64,000 nucleotides of DNA from Tetradesmus obliquus (taxonomy: Eukaryota > Chlorophyta > Chlorophyceae > Sphaeropleales > Scenedesmaceae), in contig CP126194.1 of NCBI GenBank assembly GCA_030272155.1, forward strand, positions 5,261,501-5,325,500, read 5' to 3'. Below are positions 1 through 10,906 of the stretch, in pieces; within the stretch, counting starts at the first letter, position 1, and each line of letters opens with the position of its first letter. A program made the position numbers and the translations under genes. Below the pieces are notes generated by a model. That model saw only the letters and a list, made by a program, of their open reading frames with translations. It was not told where the DNA came from and ran no database searches.

Positions 1-1095
1 GGCACAATGCCTATTGCTGCACTGCGAGCTGCAGCAGGTGTCTTTGATAAGCCAGGGAGTCGTACTAGTAAAGTAAGAAACGAACGAGCATTGCAGGATA
101 AGCTGTAAGTGGGACTGCTTAAGCTTTGGTCAGGTGACAGTCATATCAAAGCATGGGTAAGAGCGAACGCGTCCTTCGAGTGAACGAACAAAACGATGTA
201 TCAGCCGGTCAAAATCATACTAAGTGGGATGCATGAAACTGTTGTAGGTTGCGAAGGTTGGAAGCCTGGCACCTGTTGAGCAGTGGCACCTGCACAGGAC
301 ACCGCACACACTCAACGGCAGCGTTGAATTACGCACAGCCGGACAGCGCCTGAAGCGAAATCGTTATCACAAATGTTCATTAGATGAACAAAGGTTATTG
401 GTGAGCCTGCAGCTGGCAAAGCGTGCGATCAGAATGTTGTACATTCTACAAACTCTGGACAGCAATCCCATCTGCGCAGCAGCCGCTGCAGGGCATTGCC
501 CTGCTATCAGGTTCTCTGTATTCGTCCTGAGGTTTAAACAGGTCCCGAACCTTTGTTCAGCCTTTGCATGTGCTGTAGCGGTGTGCTTGCGCGCATGATA
601 TCCTTGACACAGGCATGGACGGGACCAGGCATGGATGGGACTGGAAGGCGCCACCTATGCCAGTATATAAGGGTTATAACGTGCCTGCAGGTCATACATT
701 ACAACCGCATGCAACATAATGCGTCCTCACATAGCAAGAAGGAACCCCCAGGGGGACTGTCACACGGTGTGAGATGCGACTGTACTGAGTGCTCACCAAG
801 TCCTCAGGCGCCTGCTGAGGTGTGCCTCTGAAACCTATAACGTGCACTGTGAGGCTGATACACTCAATCCAGCCGCAAATCATGTTCAGATGTTCGTATC
901 ACGTCAGATACATGTCACCCCGCATGGCGCCATGCAGCATATAAACAGATGAAGCACTATGCAGCTGAGATCTTGTATGCAAACTTTGAGAGGAAAGGTC
1001 ACACGCCACATAAGCAATGCAGGACCTTCAAAAAGAGTCCTTCAAAACCCGTCCAGGTGGATATGTACAGGTCTGTGCAATGCCAAGTGTTTGCA
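1..1095. other. Non-coding flank and VAC14 3' UTR
   Basis: No gene is recognised. The right-hand part should be the 3' UTR of VAC14, which is transcribed leftwards. A TATA-like string (tatataag) lies near 664 on the plus strand and another (atataaac) near 941, but no convincing coding start follows either one. The open frames in the plus direction between 949 and 1765 are the antisense of the last VAC14 exon, made long by CAG/CTG-rich sequence. Confidence 0.5.
699..703 (-). terminator. Candidate TGTAA poly(A) signal for VAC14
   Basis: TTACA on the plus strand reads TGTAA on the minus strand, about 395 bases after the VAC14 stop. TGTAA is the usual poly(A) signal in chlorophycean algae. The distance is like that seen for the CFAP73-like and small coiled-coil genes in this window. 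Confidence 0.45.
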
Positions 1096-4000
1096 TCACG
1101 ATTCTCTGCTGCCTACTGCTGCCGCTGCTGCCACCTGGTCATCCCCTCCGCCTCCCACCACGCCACTGCTGGTTGGGCTGCTTCGCTCAACAGCCGCCAT
1201 GGACGCTTGATGTTGCTGCTCTTTCTGTATGTCCTCCTCCACACGCAGCCCCTCAACCAGCAGCCGCCGCCGTTCCTCTTCTGCTGCATGCTGCTGCTGC
1301 CGAGCTACAAAGTTTTTCAGCAGATCGTCAAAATCGGCCCACTGCTGCTGCTCCAACTGCTGCTGCTGCTGCTGCTGCTTGCCGCCTTTGCTGCCAGTGC
1401 CCTGCTGCTGCAGCTGCAGCGCCTCCAGCTGCATGAGGGTCACTGCAGGCACCGCCTGCAGCCGCGCCGACAGCGTTTTGAATGCACTGCTTTGCGGCAG
1501 CAGCATCAGCAAGCCATACAGCGCCCGCAGCAGGTCCGGGTGCCGCGATGGCTGCAGCAGCTGCAGCCGCAGAAATGCAAAAGCAGGCGTCTCCAGCAGC
1601 TGCACCAGCCTGTCTATCTGCACCAGCACCTCGGCGCCTAGAGGCAGCGTTGCCAGGTGCTGTATGATGTCGCAGCAGTGGCTGTACACTTGTGCCAGCA
1701 GGCACAAGCTCAGCAGAGCACCTGGCAGGCAGCAGGAACACACCACACGCGGCCCTTGTCAGTGACGTGGCAGTAGGAGTCTGTGCTGATGACATGTGTG
1801 ATACCGACAGCTGCAGCAAAATGTATTTCGGCAACTTAGAGAGAGGTGAGAGAGATCTGTTACAGAGAGAGAGGTCTGTTACAAGAGAGGTCTGTTACAG
1901 GGGTGGGCAAGCTATCACCCTAGAGTGAGTCACTTGCCCCTCTATCAGTTCACGTATCGTGAGAACCCGATAGCAAGCCACAAGATGCAACCAAAGTAAA
2001 ACTCCAGAGGCATCTTGCAGCCCCTACCTCCCCGTAAACCAACAAGTGCATGCAGTGCAGCATGTGCGAAGTGCAGCATGAAAAGCAGCAGGGTGCGCAA
2101 AGCACGCGAGAGAGAGGAGAGAGGCACGCGAGAGAGGTCTGTTACAGGGGTGGGCAAGCTATCGCTTTAGAGCGAGTCACTTGCCCCTCTTTCAGCTCAC
2201 ATATCATGAGAACCCGATAGCAAGCCACAAGATGCAACCAAAGTAAAACTCCAGAGGCATCTTGCAGCCCCTACCTCCCCATAAACCAACAAGTGCATGC
2301 AGTGCAGCATGTGCGAAGTGCAGCACGAAAAGCAGCAGGGTGCTCAAAGCACAGGGCACAAAACGCACAAGGGAAGGCAGGCATGGTCCAAATAGCAAGC
2401 GGGATGCACAATGGTGCTGCTTACCATAGGTGTTTGGCATGATTGCACCAAGGCACTGCTGTACACACCAGACTGCAGCAAGCAGGAGCACGCGGGACCG
2501 ACAGGAGACACTGCACGTGACATGCAAACTAAGGTGCTACTGCTTCTGCAATCCTCATGGCTGACAAGCACAGAAGCACGCAATGCGACACACAGAGCTG
2601 GAAAATCAAGCACAGTGACACACGACATGCAACATGGCCTTGCCAGAAAGTGGAAATTGGACAACTACTGACAGCACATCATGTAAAAGCAGGAAGGTCA
2701 ACCAGAGCGGGGCGCCAGTACAATGCGCAGCTGCGCTGGATCAGAACGCAAGAACGGGTGATCTCCAGGCACCGCAACACGCCAATGAGCCGGCGCAGCC
2801 TCCATTGCCACAAAATCAGCAAGCAACTCCCAAAACCGCAACACCGCCTGCGGCAAGAAGAAGAGGGGACCGCCTGCGGTCGAGAGGTCGGGAGAGGTCT
2901 GCGGGAGAGAGGTCTGCGGGGGGTGGGCAACAAAATTTACGTCAAGGGGTTCATATGCGATGCTGTTGCACTCTGAGCAAAGGCGGGTGAGTCACCACGA
3001 AAGTACCGGGATCGAGTTCGACTGTGAGGCGCAAGCCTAAGGCGTAAGCCACCAGTGCCGATCGCTCCCTGAGGAAGCGTTGGTTCGAGCCCCGCCGTTT
3101 TGATGCAATGGCTTTCAAAATCTGCTGTGTTTTGGCTGCCAGCACGTATGACAACGCAGCACGAACCCGGGCGTAACCAAGATATACGGGCAACAAACCG
3201 CATTAATATGCATTCTTCTTGTTCTGTAGTTTGAACCCATATTTCGGCCTTTACTCGTCATACTTGTGGTGGTGGGCGGTGGCGGGCGACCTACGCGCGT
3301 CCGCTGAGACATGTGAATTTAAGCTGATCATGACCCACAATCAATCGGCAAAGCCCGATCAAATCATATGATGTTCATAGCGGGGCGATGAATCTGGCGG
3401 AGAGCGAAGTGAAGGCTCTCGACAACCTTGCCAGTAACTGGCTTGTTGCAACAGTGATGCAGCTGGTGCTGACCTGCTGCTGCAGGGCTGATCCTGTTCA
3501 AGTATCGCACATGTGGAACACCTGAGCACTTGCAGCAGTTGCTGCCTGGCAGAGAACAGCTGACAGGAGACAAAACCAGCAGCAACCACACGTCAGCGCA
3601 CCTGCGCTGTGGCTCCAGCAGCTGTAGAGAGCTTTGAAATTGGTGCTGCCGCTGCTGCTGCCTGCTGCGTCCCTCAGCGTGTCCCTCAGCTCCCGCACCT
3701 CCCCCGCAGTCAGCAGGATGAGGTTGAGAGCCTGCACAGCATTGATTGCAGCATTGAGCAATGCAGCAGGCAGTGAGCAGGTGGATCGTGGCGCAACACC
3801 TTGAGTACTTGCTCAAGCACATGCCTCAAGTTGGTGTTGGGTGAATAGGCGATGCAAAATGCAGCCGTATGACGGGCGCATAATGCACGAGCCACCGCAA
3901 AGCTCCTCATCCATGCATCTACGCGCAGCGAGTGCAGCGCAGAGGTACACCTCGGACGCGTAAAATCAGCGAGCGATGATCAGCTCGCTGTCAAGCATAT

Positions 4001-7000
4001 TCCACATACTGGTTGCTCACCAGCACGGGCTGGCTGCGCACTAGCAAGCAAGCTTGGTTTCCTGTTGTTTGATGTTGTTTGTTTGTTTTCACACACCGCA
4101 CCTGCACCATGGTGGAGGCGAAGCCCAGGTCTTCCTCGCCGTCCAGGATGCTGGCAAACTCCCTGAAGACCACCTCGGGGCCCATGGCAGCACACAGCCG
4201 CCGGATGACCAGCGGCCCGCCACGCTGCAGCAGCACCAGCCCCGCGTCGCCGCGGAACCTGCGGCCAGGCATGCAGACAAGTAGCCACCATCAGCAGCAC
4301 AAGAGTGGCGAGTGTCAAGCAACAAGTGCCAGCCAAGCGTGCCTGTGCAGCGCATGCGAGGAGGGTCGCAGCACATCTGGATAGCTGCTTGCTGACACAC
4401 AGCAAGCGTGCAGCAGCAGAACAACCTCTGCCTTCAACAGCCCCAGCCTCCTCAAGCAGCCTCTGTCGCTGCACCAAGCGTCACACGGTTTGCTGTGCCT
4501 CATGTCCGAATCACCACCCCGCGCCCGAAACAACAGCATGCATGTCCACGCGCCTGGTAAACAACCAGGTCCAAGCCTCTTCTTCATAACGGAATTATGA
4601 TACCCACCTGTCCGCCAGGCTCATGAGCACACGCCTGGCAAACAACCAAGTCGATCTTTTTTCACAACCAATTGATGGTACCCACCTGTCCAGCAGGCTC
4701 ATGAGCACGCGCCTGAAGTGCTGCGCGTGGCCCGCGATGGCGCCCAGCACGCTCAGCGCCTGCAGCACCACACGCTCGCTGTCGCTAGCCAGCGCGTCCA
4801 GCAGCGCCGCCAGCAGCACCGCCAGCTGCCCAAACACCTCGTCCTCGTTGCGCACCAGCAGGAAGTGGATCCTGCAGGATTATAAGTGACGTACAGCACG
4901 TTGTGGGTGAGACAGCAGGCAGTGGACATTGTCCTGTGGCTGGCTGGCTGCCCAAACACCTCGAACTTGTTGCGCACCAGCAGGGACTGAATCCTGCGGG
5001 GGCCAAGCAGCGAGGAGCTGCAAGAATGCACGCCACGCCAGCCAGTGCCTCCAGGAAAACACGCATGCAGCGAGCTGCCTGCAGAAACCCCTGCTGCTTA
5101 TATCCAGCGATCTGGCCATCAACAGCACCCCGCATGGGCTGCAGGGCCGCATTCCCGCCTCACCAGCGCAGCGCCTCCAGGCGCGTGGGCTCCTGCTCAC
5201 TGCGCAGCTCTCTGCTGATGATGGCCAGCACAGGGCCCACCTCCACCTTGACCGCCTGCTCCGCGTACGGCTGCAGGTTGAGCAGCGCGGCGTTGGCCTC
5301 CTTGGACACCTGCAGGCGGGTGGGAGAATTGGCAGGAAGAGCAATAGAGGCGACGCTGAGTGGAGATGAGTGGCAGTGGGGGAGTACAGGCACCAGAGCA
5401 AATGATATGTGGCGAGGCCGCGCTGATCGGGGCTGTAACAGCACAGCAGTTGACTGTCCAGCGCAGCAGCAGCTGAGGGACAGACATGGAAGCCAATGGG
5501 CGGCTGGCAGACTTGTGATTGTGAGCTGGATGGACACAGCAGCACTATGGCACATCAGCAACATGTGTAGGCTGCAGTCTGAGGCGTTAGTTGTGTTGCT
5601 CTGCTGCTGCTGTGCCCTCACCTGCTGGATGTCGGGGTTTGGGTGGCTGATATTGGGCAGCACAGCGCCGATCAGCTCAGCATACAGCCCAACCAGCGCG
5701 CCACTGGCCTGCTCCACAAACTCCTGCAAGCACAAGACACACCCACAAACTGATGTTGAAGCTCCATGTATACATTTTAACAGCTGTGTGCGGGTGACGA
5801 CAGTTTATGTAAGCTGCTGCAGGTGGCAATGCACTTTGACAAGACCAACAGCAGTCTCACGATCAGGCAAGCGGCTGCAGGCATATGTTTCACGGCACGC
5901 ACATGGCACGTTATCCTCCAACAGCAGTTGCCTCCCAAGCTGCCAGACAGATACATTTGCGTCTGACCCAGCTGCAGGTGCGTGTGCGCACCTTGATCCA
6001 CTTGATGGCTGTGATGCGCGTGAACTCATCCTGGCTGGAGGCCTTCTCCACCAGAATGGACGCCAGCGCCACCCAGTCCACGGTGGGCGTGGCCTGCAGG
6101 GAGGGTTCGATGGCGGATTGTGGCAGTTAGTGTTTGGGCAGCAGCAGGCAGGCAGCAGGTGTACGAATGTCAGAGCGCTGAAGGCATGCTGACCATGCAG
6201 CAGGCACCCAGATGAGCCACCAATTCCACGGTGGGCGTGGCCTGCAGGGCAGTTGTGTCAAGCAATGCACAACAGCAGGCAGACAGCAGGTGACCAGGCG
6301 TCTAAAGTGACAAAACGGCATAATTAAGAAAGAAAACATGACCACAATGCAAAAGTCGCAACCAGTCGGCAGGCTGTGCAAGCATGAGCCAACCCTCCTT
6401 GCTCATCCCTCCCTCCCACTGTACACCTCGCAGCACCGGCTGCCAAGCCCGTCAAAACAAGCAGACAATCTGTTGAACTGTCCTGCAACCAACTGCAAGG
6501 CAAATGGAACTTCATAGTCGCACCTGGATCTCCACCAAGAACTCCATCATGCACTTGTGTGCCGCCACGCGGATCTCCCTGTTGGGGTCGCTCAGCAGGT
6601 TCATGAGCCCATCCAGCAGCTGCGGCAGGTACGCCAGCATGTCCAGGTCAGGCACGCTGTCCAGCACCGATACCTGCGCGGGCATAAAAGCAACATGCAG
6701 CAGCAGCAGCAGCAGCAGTGCAGCATGACGAATGTTTAGTAAGCAAGCCAGCATGCCCAGGTCGGGCACGCTGTCCAGCACAGACACCTGCGCGGGTACA
6801 CAAGCATTGCGCAGCGGAGCAGGCAAGAAAGGGGCGGCGTGCGCGGAGTCAGCGCTATAGATGCCAATCGTGTGTGTGCGTCAACGTGCAGGAACAGCAC
6901 CAACAGCATTTACAATTCGCAATACTTGCGTGCCAGGGGTGCATGCGTGCAAGGATGTGTCGGTGAATATTGAGCTGCGGGCTTCAGCGGAATACCCTAC

Positions 7001-7190
7001 ACGAAACCAGCTGCTGCAGCCTGCAATTTGCGGAGCGCTGCAGCTGCCACAGACCAAATAAATGCGGCGCACCCAGGAGATGAGGAACTGGCGCTTGTAG
7101 GGGTTGGTCACACGCAGGTAGTCGCGCAGCCGCGGGATGAAGCCCTCTACGCTGAAGTGCGGTGAGGCCGTCACGATGTCCTGGCAGCAG

Positions 7191-7238
<48 letters not shown>

Positions 7239-8913
7239 CGTTGGCGGAGGCAGCAGAGTAAGCAGCGGCGGCAACGGCGATGGCAATGTGAGTGGGGCCC
7301 AGCTGCCAGCAAGGGATGCAAGGGGTGACAGTTTGCAAAGATATGAGTATGCAAACAACCACGGGGCAGCAATAGGCCATCTGTGTCTGCTCACAGCCTT
7401 GCTCACCTTGACCAGGTTGTCGAGGAACTGCACTGCATTCTGAACGTTGGTCTCGCTGTCGGCACACAGCCGGAACATGGCGTCAAACACCTCGCTGAAG
7501 AACACAATGAAGTTGTCACGCGCGACCTGCAGCGCAACGCAGCAGGATAGGCAGCAAGCAGGATGCATCACACACAGCTGCAAGGGGCTGGTATAGGCGG
7601 GGCACACAATGTTCAGCACTGGCAGGAGCACGTGCTGCTGCAGCCCTGGATGGTGCTGACTGTCATGGGTGCTGCTACCAGACCTTTTAACATTTGCAGC
7701 TACGCTGTGTTGCCCCTGCTGCTGCTGCTGCCCCTGCTGCTGCTGAAGCAGGCAGTGCCTAGACCGCCAGCGGTCCGCTGCCGCTGCAATAAAAAAATAA
7801 CATCAGCTGCCAACGCTCCGCACACCACCTGCCATAACAGGCAGCCTGGCTGCATCTGTTGTAGACTGCTCAGCAGTCAGCCCCGTGCGCTGTTGCAAAC
7901 TCTGCAGCTGCTGCTGCACGGCTTCGCACACTTGCTCCCCAGCATCAGTTGCGTACTTGCTGCTGCGGTTGCTGACGTAGCCTGCTTTCCTGCACGCCAC
8001 TGCTGCCAGGCCCTGTCCTTGCTTGCTTGCTTGCTTGATAGGCCTACCTTTGCAATGTTGTACAGCGCCTCGCAGGCGTAGTAGCGCACGCGGCTGTCCT
8101 GGTCAGTGAATGACGCCAGCACGGGCGGCACGATCTGCCTCAGGTAGGCCTCGCTGGGCTCGCCCAGGCCCACAGCAGCAGCAGCCAGGCACAGCAGTGC
8201 ACCCTGTATGGGTGCATGCAGCGCAGGGTGTGTGGCGGCAGCAGCATACAGCCAGAGGCAGAGGATGGCGGGCATGGTTGGTTCTGCCACAAGTAGTCTG
8301 GTGATTGTGCGAAATCCACTGCTGCTCTCTGAAGGCTCCACAGTGGCTCAATGTGGCTATGCTGCACATATCATCCCACTGTGCACCTGCATGCTTGGCA
8401 CATACACGTCTACCGTACTGTGCAAGTACAGCACTTTGGGCCACTTGGTGTCAGCTGCATGATGCGCCAGGCGTGTACGGGCACTGCCCGGCGCAGCTGC
8501 TACTGTTGCATGTCTCAAACGAACGATTGCTGCGCACTCGCATGCACAGCTGCCTTTGTGCCATGTCTACTGCACAGCATGCCTGCAGCACCCAGCATGC
8601 AAGCACGGCTGAATTCACGAAGACATGCCTGCTGCGCAACCAGCACCCACAGATGCCAGCTGCGTCATCGTTCCTGCAAGCAGTACCCCTTTCCTCCGAC
8701 TCAACCCACCTTGCGGTGGTTGGCCTGTGCTGAGAAGGCATACTCTGCAATTAGCTTGTCCAAAATCGCGCTGATCTTTGCAGTGTCCCCTACTGCTGCA
8801 AGGCGCTTCACAATCTGCTCCACCTCCAGCGCTGCCACCTTGCGCTTCTCATACAGCTTGTCGCCTATCTGGCGCAGCACAGCCTGAGGCAGCAGCTCCT
8901 CCATTGCCACCAT
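1096..8913 (-). CDS. VAC14: VAC14 scaffold of the PIKfyve-Fig4 complex (12 exons)
   Basis: Exons: 8913-8710, 8203-8048, 7526-7407, 7180-7073, 6673-6524, 6093-5992, 5723-5622, 5309-5164, 4871-4686, 4258-4102, 3731-3602, 1721-1096. Joined in phase they give 728 aa, close to animal VAC14 (about 780). The first exon has DKLYEKRKVAALEVE, typical of the N-terminus, followed by HEAT-like repeats (YYACEALYNIAK, SVLDSVPDLDMLAYLP, EEDLGFASTMVQ). The last exon carries the Fig4-binding C-terminal domain (DRLVQLLETPAFAFLRLQLL, ALYGLLMLLPQSSAF) and then a poly-Gln/charged tail. In other eukaryotes VAC14 holds together PIKfyve/Fab1 and Fig4 on endolysosomal or vacuolar membranes to make PI(3,5)P2. Introns 4, 5, 8 and 9 hold partial copies of neighbouring exon ends, and intron 11 is long (1,880 bases) and repeat-rich. 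The start is the first ATG that gives the conserved N-terminus. The gene is divergent from RPL23. Confidence 0.95.
1889..2352. repeat. Two tandem copies of a ~247-bp unit inside VAC14 intron 11
   Basis: The unit starts at ggtctgttacaggggtgggc at 1889 and again at 2136. Both copies continue through near-identical sequence: agcaagccacaagatgcaac, then a stretch ending near agcagcagggtg. A short related motif (gagaggtctgcgg with gggtgggcaa) reappears near 2891-2930. The repeat lies wholly in the intron and carries no coding sequence that I recognise. Confidence 0.85.
4545..4640 (-). repeat. Degenerate copies of the VAC14 exon 9 3' end and donor, in intron 9
   Basis: The true end of exon 9 (donor at 4686) reads, on the minus strand, CTCATGAGCCTGCTGGACAG then GTGGGTA. 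A copy with the same boundary ends at 4608 (CTCATGAGCCTGGCGGACAG then GTGGGTA). A shorter piece of it appears near 4545-4562. The first copy is 78 bases downstream, which is in frame. Confidence 0.8.
4945..5000 (-). repeat. Copy of the VAC14 exon 9 5' end and acceptor, in intron 8
   Basis: On the plus strand, caaacacctcg, then ttgcgcaccagcagg and atcctgc, match exon 9 at about 4828-4877 with a few changes. The copy keeps an AG acceptor at the matching place (CCCGCAG). It lies 122 bases upstream of the real exon start. Confidence 0.8.
6208..6250 (-). repeat. Copy of the VAC14 exon 6 5' end and acceptor, in intron 5
   Basis: The string tccacggtgggcgtggcctg followed by cagg is shared exactly with the true exon 6 start at 6076-6100. 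The copied acceptor is 148 bases upstream of the real one, a distance that is not a multiple of three. Confidence 0.85.
6746..6805 (-). repeat. In-frame copy of the VAC14 exon 5 5' end and acceptor, in intron 4
   Basis: The copy encodes VSVLDSVPDLGMLA, against VSVLDSVPDLDMLAYLP at the real exon start (6673). It keeps the CGCGCAG acceptor at the matching place. The two starts are 114 bases apart and the frame stays open between them, so using the upstream acceptor would add 38 residues. Confidence 0.85.
7184..7236. repeat. (CAG)n microsatellite in VAC14 intron 3
   Basis: A near-perfect run of CAG units lies just upstream (in transcript sense) of the exon 4 acceptor at 7180. Read on the minus strand it is CTG/TGC-rich and forms part of the polypyrimidine-like region before the acceptor. 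Confidence 0.9.
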
Positions 8914-9568
8914 GCTGCTGGCTGCTGCTCAAACACCGACACCCAGGCAGCGAGCTGTTGCCCAGCGGGACCAGGTGCTCTGAGCAGTACAGCAGTTTGG
9001 CAGCAGCGGTTGCTGCTCAGCTAAGCTGCCAGACCGAGCTGGACGGCCGGAGGATATTTGTTTCAGCTGCTCCACGTTGTTGGAATAGCCTGGCTGCTGT
9101 GCTGCGAATGGCTTGATGTATGTGCCAGTACTGTTCCAGTGTTCTTTGGATGTGTGTCACTCAATGAGCAGCAGAAGACGCACTGAGTCAATCTAGCCCG
9201 TATTAATGTTCAATGAGTACACGACTGTGCTCGCTGGGCTGCAAGGAAGGCCGGGGATCGAGCACAGGGTCAACAAGTGCAGGAGACCTGCTTGCCTGCA
9301 TGAAAGGGCCGGCTGCGTCTGCAGCCATGAATCATCGAATAGCGACAGCGGGTAGTTGATCGGCTGGTTTCGAGCTTTTAAGCATGGCAGCGGTTTAGGT
9401 GTTATCTAGCAGTGGAGCAGTGCTCAAGTGGCTGCTGCTTCCCTCTGCTCAGCCCTTTGGCGTGTGGAGGCCCCACTGGTTCCGCACAGGTAATCATTGA
9501 TACTCAAAGCACCGTTCTCCAGGGGCGTTCAGGGGCTGAACGGAGCGCTTTCACTGCAGGTCGCCAAG
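8914..9568. promoter_or_regulatory. Shared VAC14/RPL23 promoter region, with a probable RPL23 5' UTR intron
   Basis: VAC14 starts leftwards at 8913 and RPL23 starts rightwards at 9569, so the 655 bases between them must hold both promoters. No clear TATA box was found. A plausible 70-base intron in the RPL23 leader runs from a GTAATC donor at 9490 to a CTGCAG acceptor ending at 9559, nine bases before the ATG. Introns close to the start codon are common in ribosomal protein genes. The intron is inferred from splice consensus only. Confidence 0.5.
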
Positions 9569-10906
9569 ATGTCGAAAAGAGGAAGAGGTGGTACCTCTGG
9601 CAACAAGTTCAGCATGTCACTGGGTCTGCCAGTGGCTGCAGTGATGAACTGCGCAGATAACACGGGCGCCAAGAACCTGTACATCATCTCCGTGTGCGGC
9701 TGGGGCAGCAGGCTGAACCGCCTGCCCGCTGGTGGCCCCGGCGACATGGTCATGGCCACCGTGAAGAAGGGAAAGCCTGACCTGCGCAAGAAGGGTGCGC
9801 TTTGGCCCGATCCACCTCCAGCAGCAGCAGCATGGACCCTGATCAAGCAGCAGCAGTCACAGCAGCCAGGGTAGCAGCAGCCAGGTACAGTGCACGTGCT
9901 TGGCAGGTGTAAGGAGCAAAGCTATTCAAATGGGACTTTAGAGCACTTTGAACTGCTGCTGGGCAGCTGCCTTGTTGCTCAGGCTGTCACATGACGCTTT
10001 GCTCTGCTGCTGCTGCTGCTGTGCTGCTTTTCTTGTGCTGTGCAGTGACACCCGCTGTCATCGTGCGCCAGCGCAAGCCCTGGAGGAGAAAGGAGGGCAC
10101 CTACATCTACTTTGAGGACAATGCAGGTGTCATTGTCAACCCCAAGGGCGAGATGAAGGGTAAGCAGCATGCGCTCAACAGCAGCAGCAGCGGCGGCGGC
10201 GTGGCAGGCGAAAGACAGATGGCAGCAGGACAGCTGCAAAAGCACGTGCAGCATGTCATGAAGCAGAAGCATGGGCTTGGCTCAAACACGCAGCTGGAGG
10301 TGCTGCTCAGCCGTATGAGGGCCGCAGCAGCAACAGCAGCAGCAGCTGGAGGAAAAAGCGTGGCTTGCTGCACGGTGCAGCAGAGCTGCTGTGGTAGACG
10401 GAACGCACTTGTCAGCTGTCAAAAGCACTTGCTGCGTGCAGCCGGCAGCGGCGAATTACCAAGCGCAGTGCGGCAGTCGGTTTCTTTGTGCCAGCACGGA
10501 AGCCAGCTGCACCAGCACCAATGTCAGCACCAGGCATGTCTTTGCACAGCTTGCCAGTTGTGCGCAGCACTGGAACAGCTTCCGCTGCGGCCTGCAGCTC
10601 AGCCAACAATCAGGCAGATGGGCAGCCTGTCCAGCCGGCAGATCTGCTGCTTAGGCCTCTTTGGCGCTTTTGAGACCGAAACCTGCTGCGCATGGTCTGC
10701 ATTGACCAATCATCACATGCACCACCTCAGCTTGCCTCCGCATGTGCAGAACTGTTTGTACATGCTCACTGTTTGGTCCAATAACTAACCTCGCTGCTTG
10801 GCTGTGTGCTTGCTGCCCTGCAGGGTCTGCCATCACTGGCCCTGTGGCCAAGGAGTGCGCTGACCTGTGGCCCCGTATTGCCAGCGCTGCCAACAGCATC
10901 GTCTAA
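9569..10906 (+). CDS. RPL23: Cytosolic 60S ribosomal protein L23 (uL14), 3 exons
   Basis: Exons: 9569-9794, 10046-10159, 10824-10906. The joined product is 140 aa, the same length as animal RPL23. It starts [20 protein letters not shown] and includes [71 protein letters not shown] and a [13 protein letters not shown] end. uL14 is a universal large-subunit protein near the subunit interface; GNK and basic residues early in the chain mark the eukaryotic form. Exon 1 ends in phase 1 (AAG AAG G), and the next exon restores KKVTPAV, which confirms the donor choice. Intron 2 (664 bases) holds CAG-rich sequence but no exon copy that I could see. Identification is certain; only the 5' UTR is inferred. 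Confidence 0.98.

Noticed and set aside
661..672. TATA-like box as a promoter
   Set aside because: No supported gene start lies downstream; AT-rich strings of this length occur by chance.
949..1834. Long open frames on the plus strand (230 and 178 codons)
   Set aside because: They are the antisense of the last VAC14 exon; CAG/CTG bias removes stops in several frames.
3040..3100. tRNA-like sequence with ggttcgagcccc in VAC14 intron 11
   Set aside because: It has a B-box-like string, but the T stem has a mismatch and I could not build an acceptor stem or D arm. It could be a degenerate SINE, but evidence is too weak to annotate.
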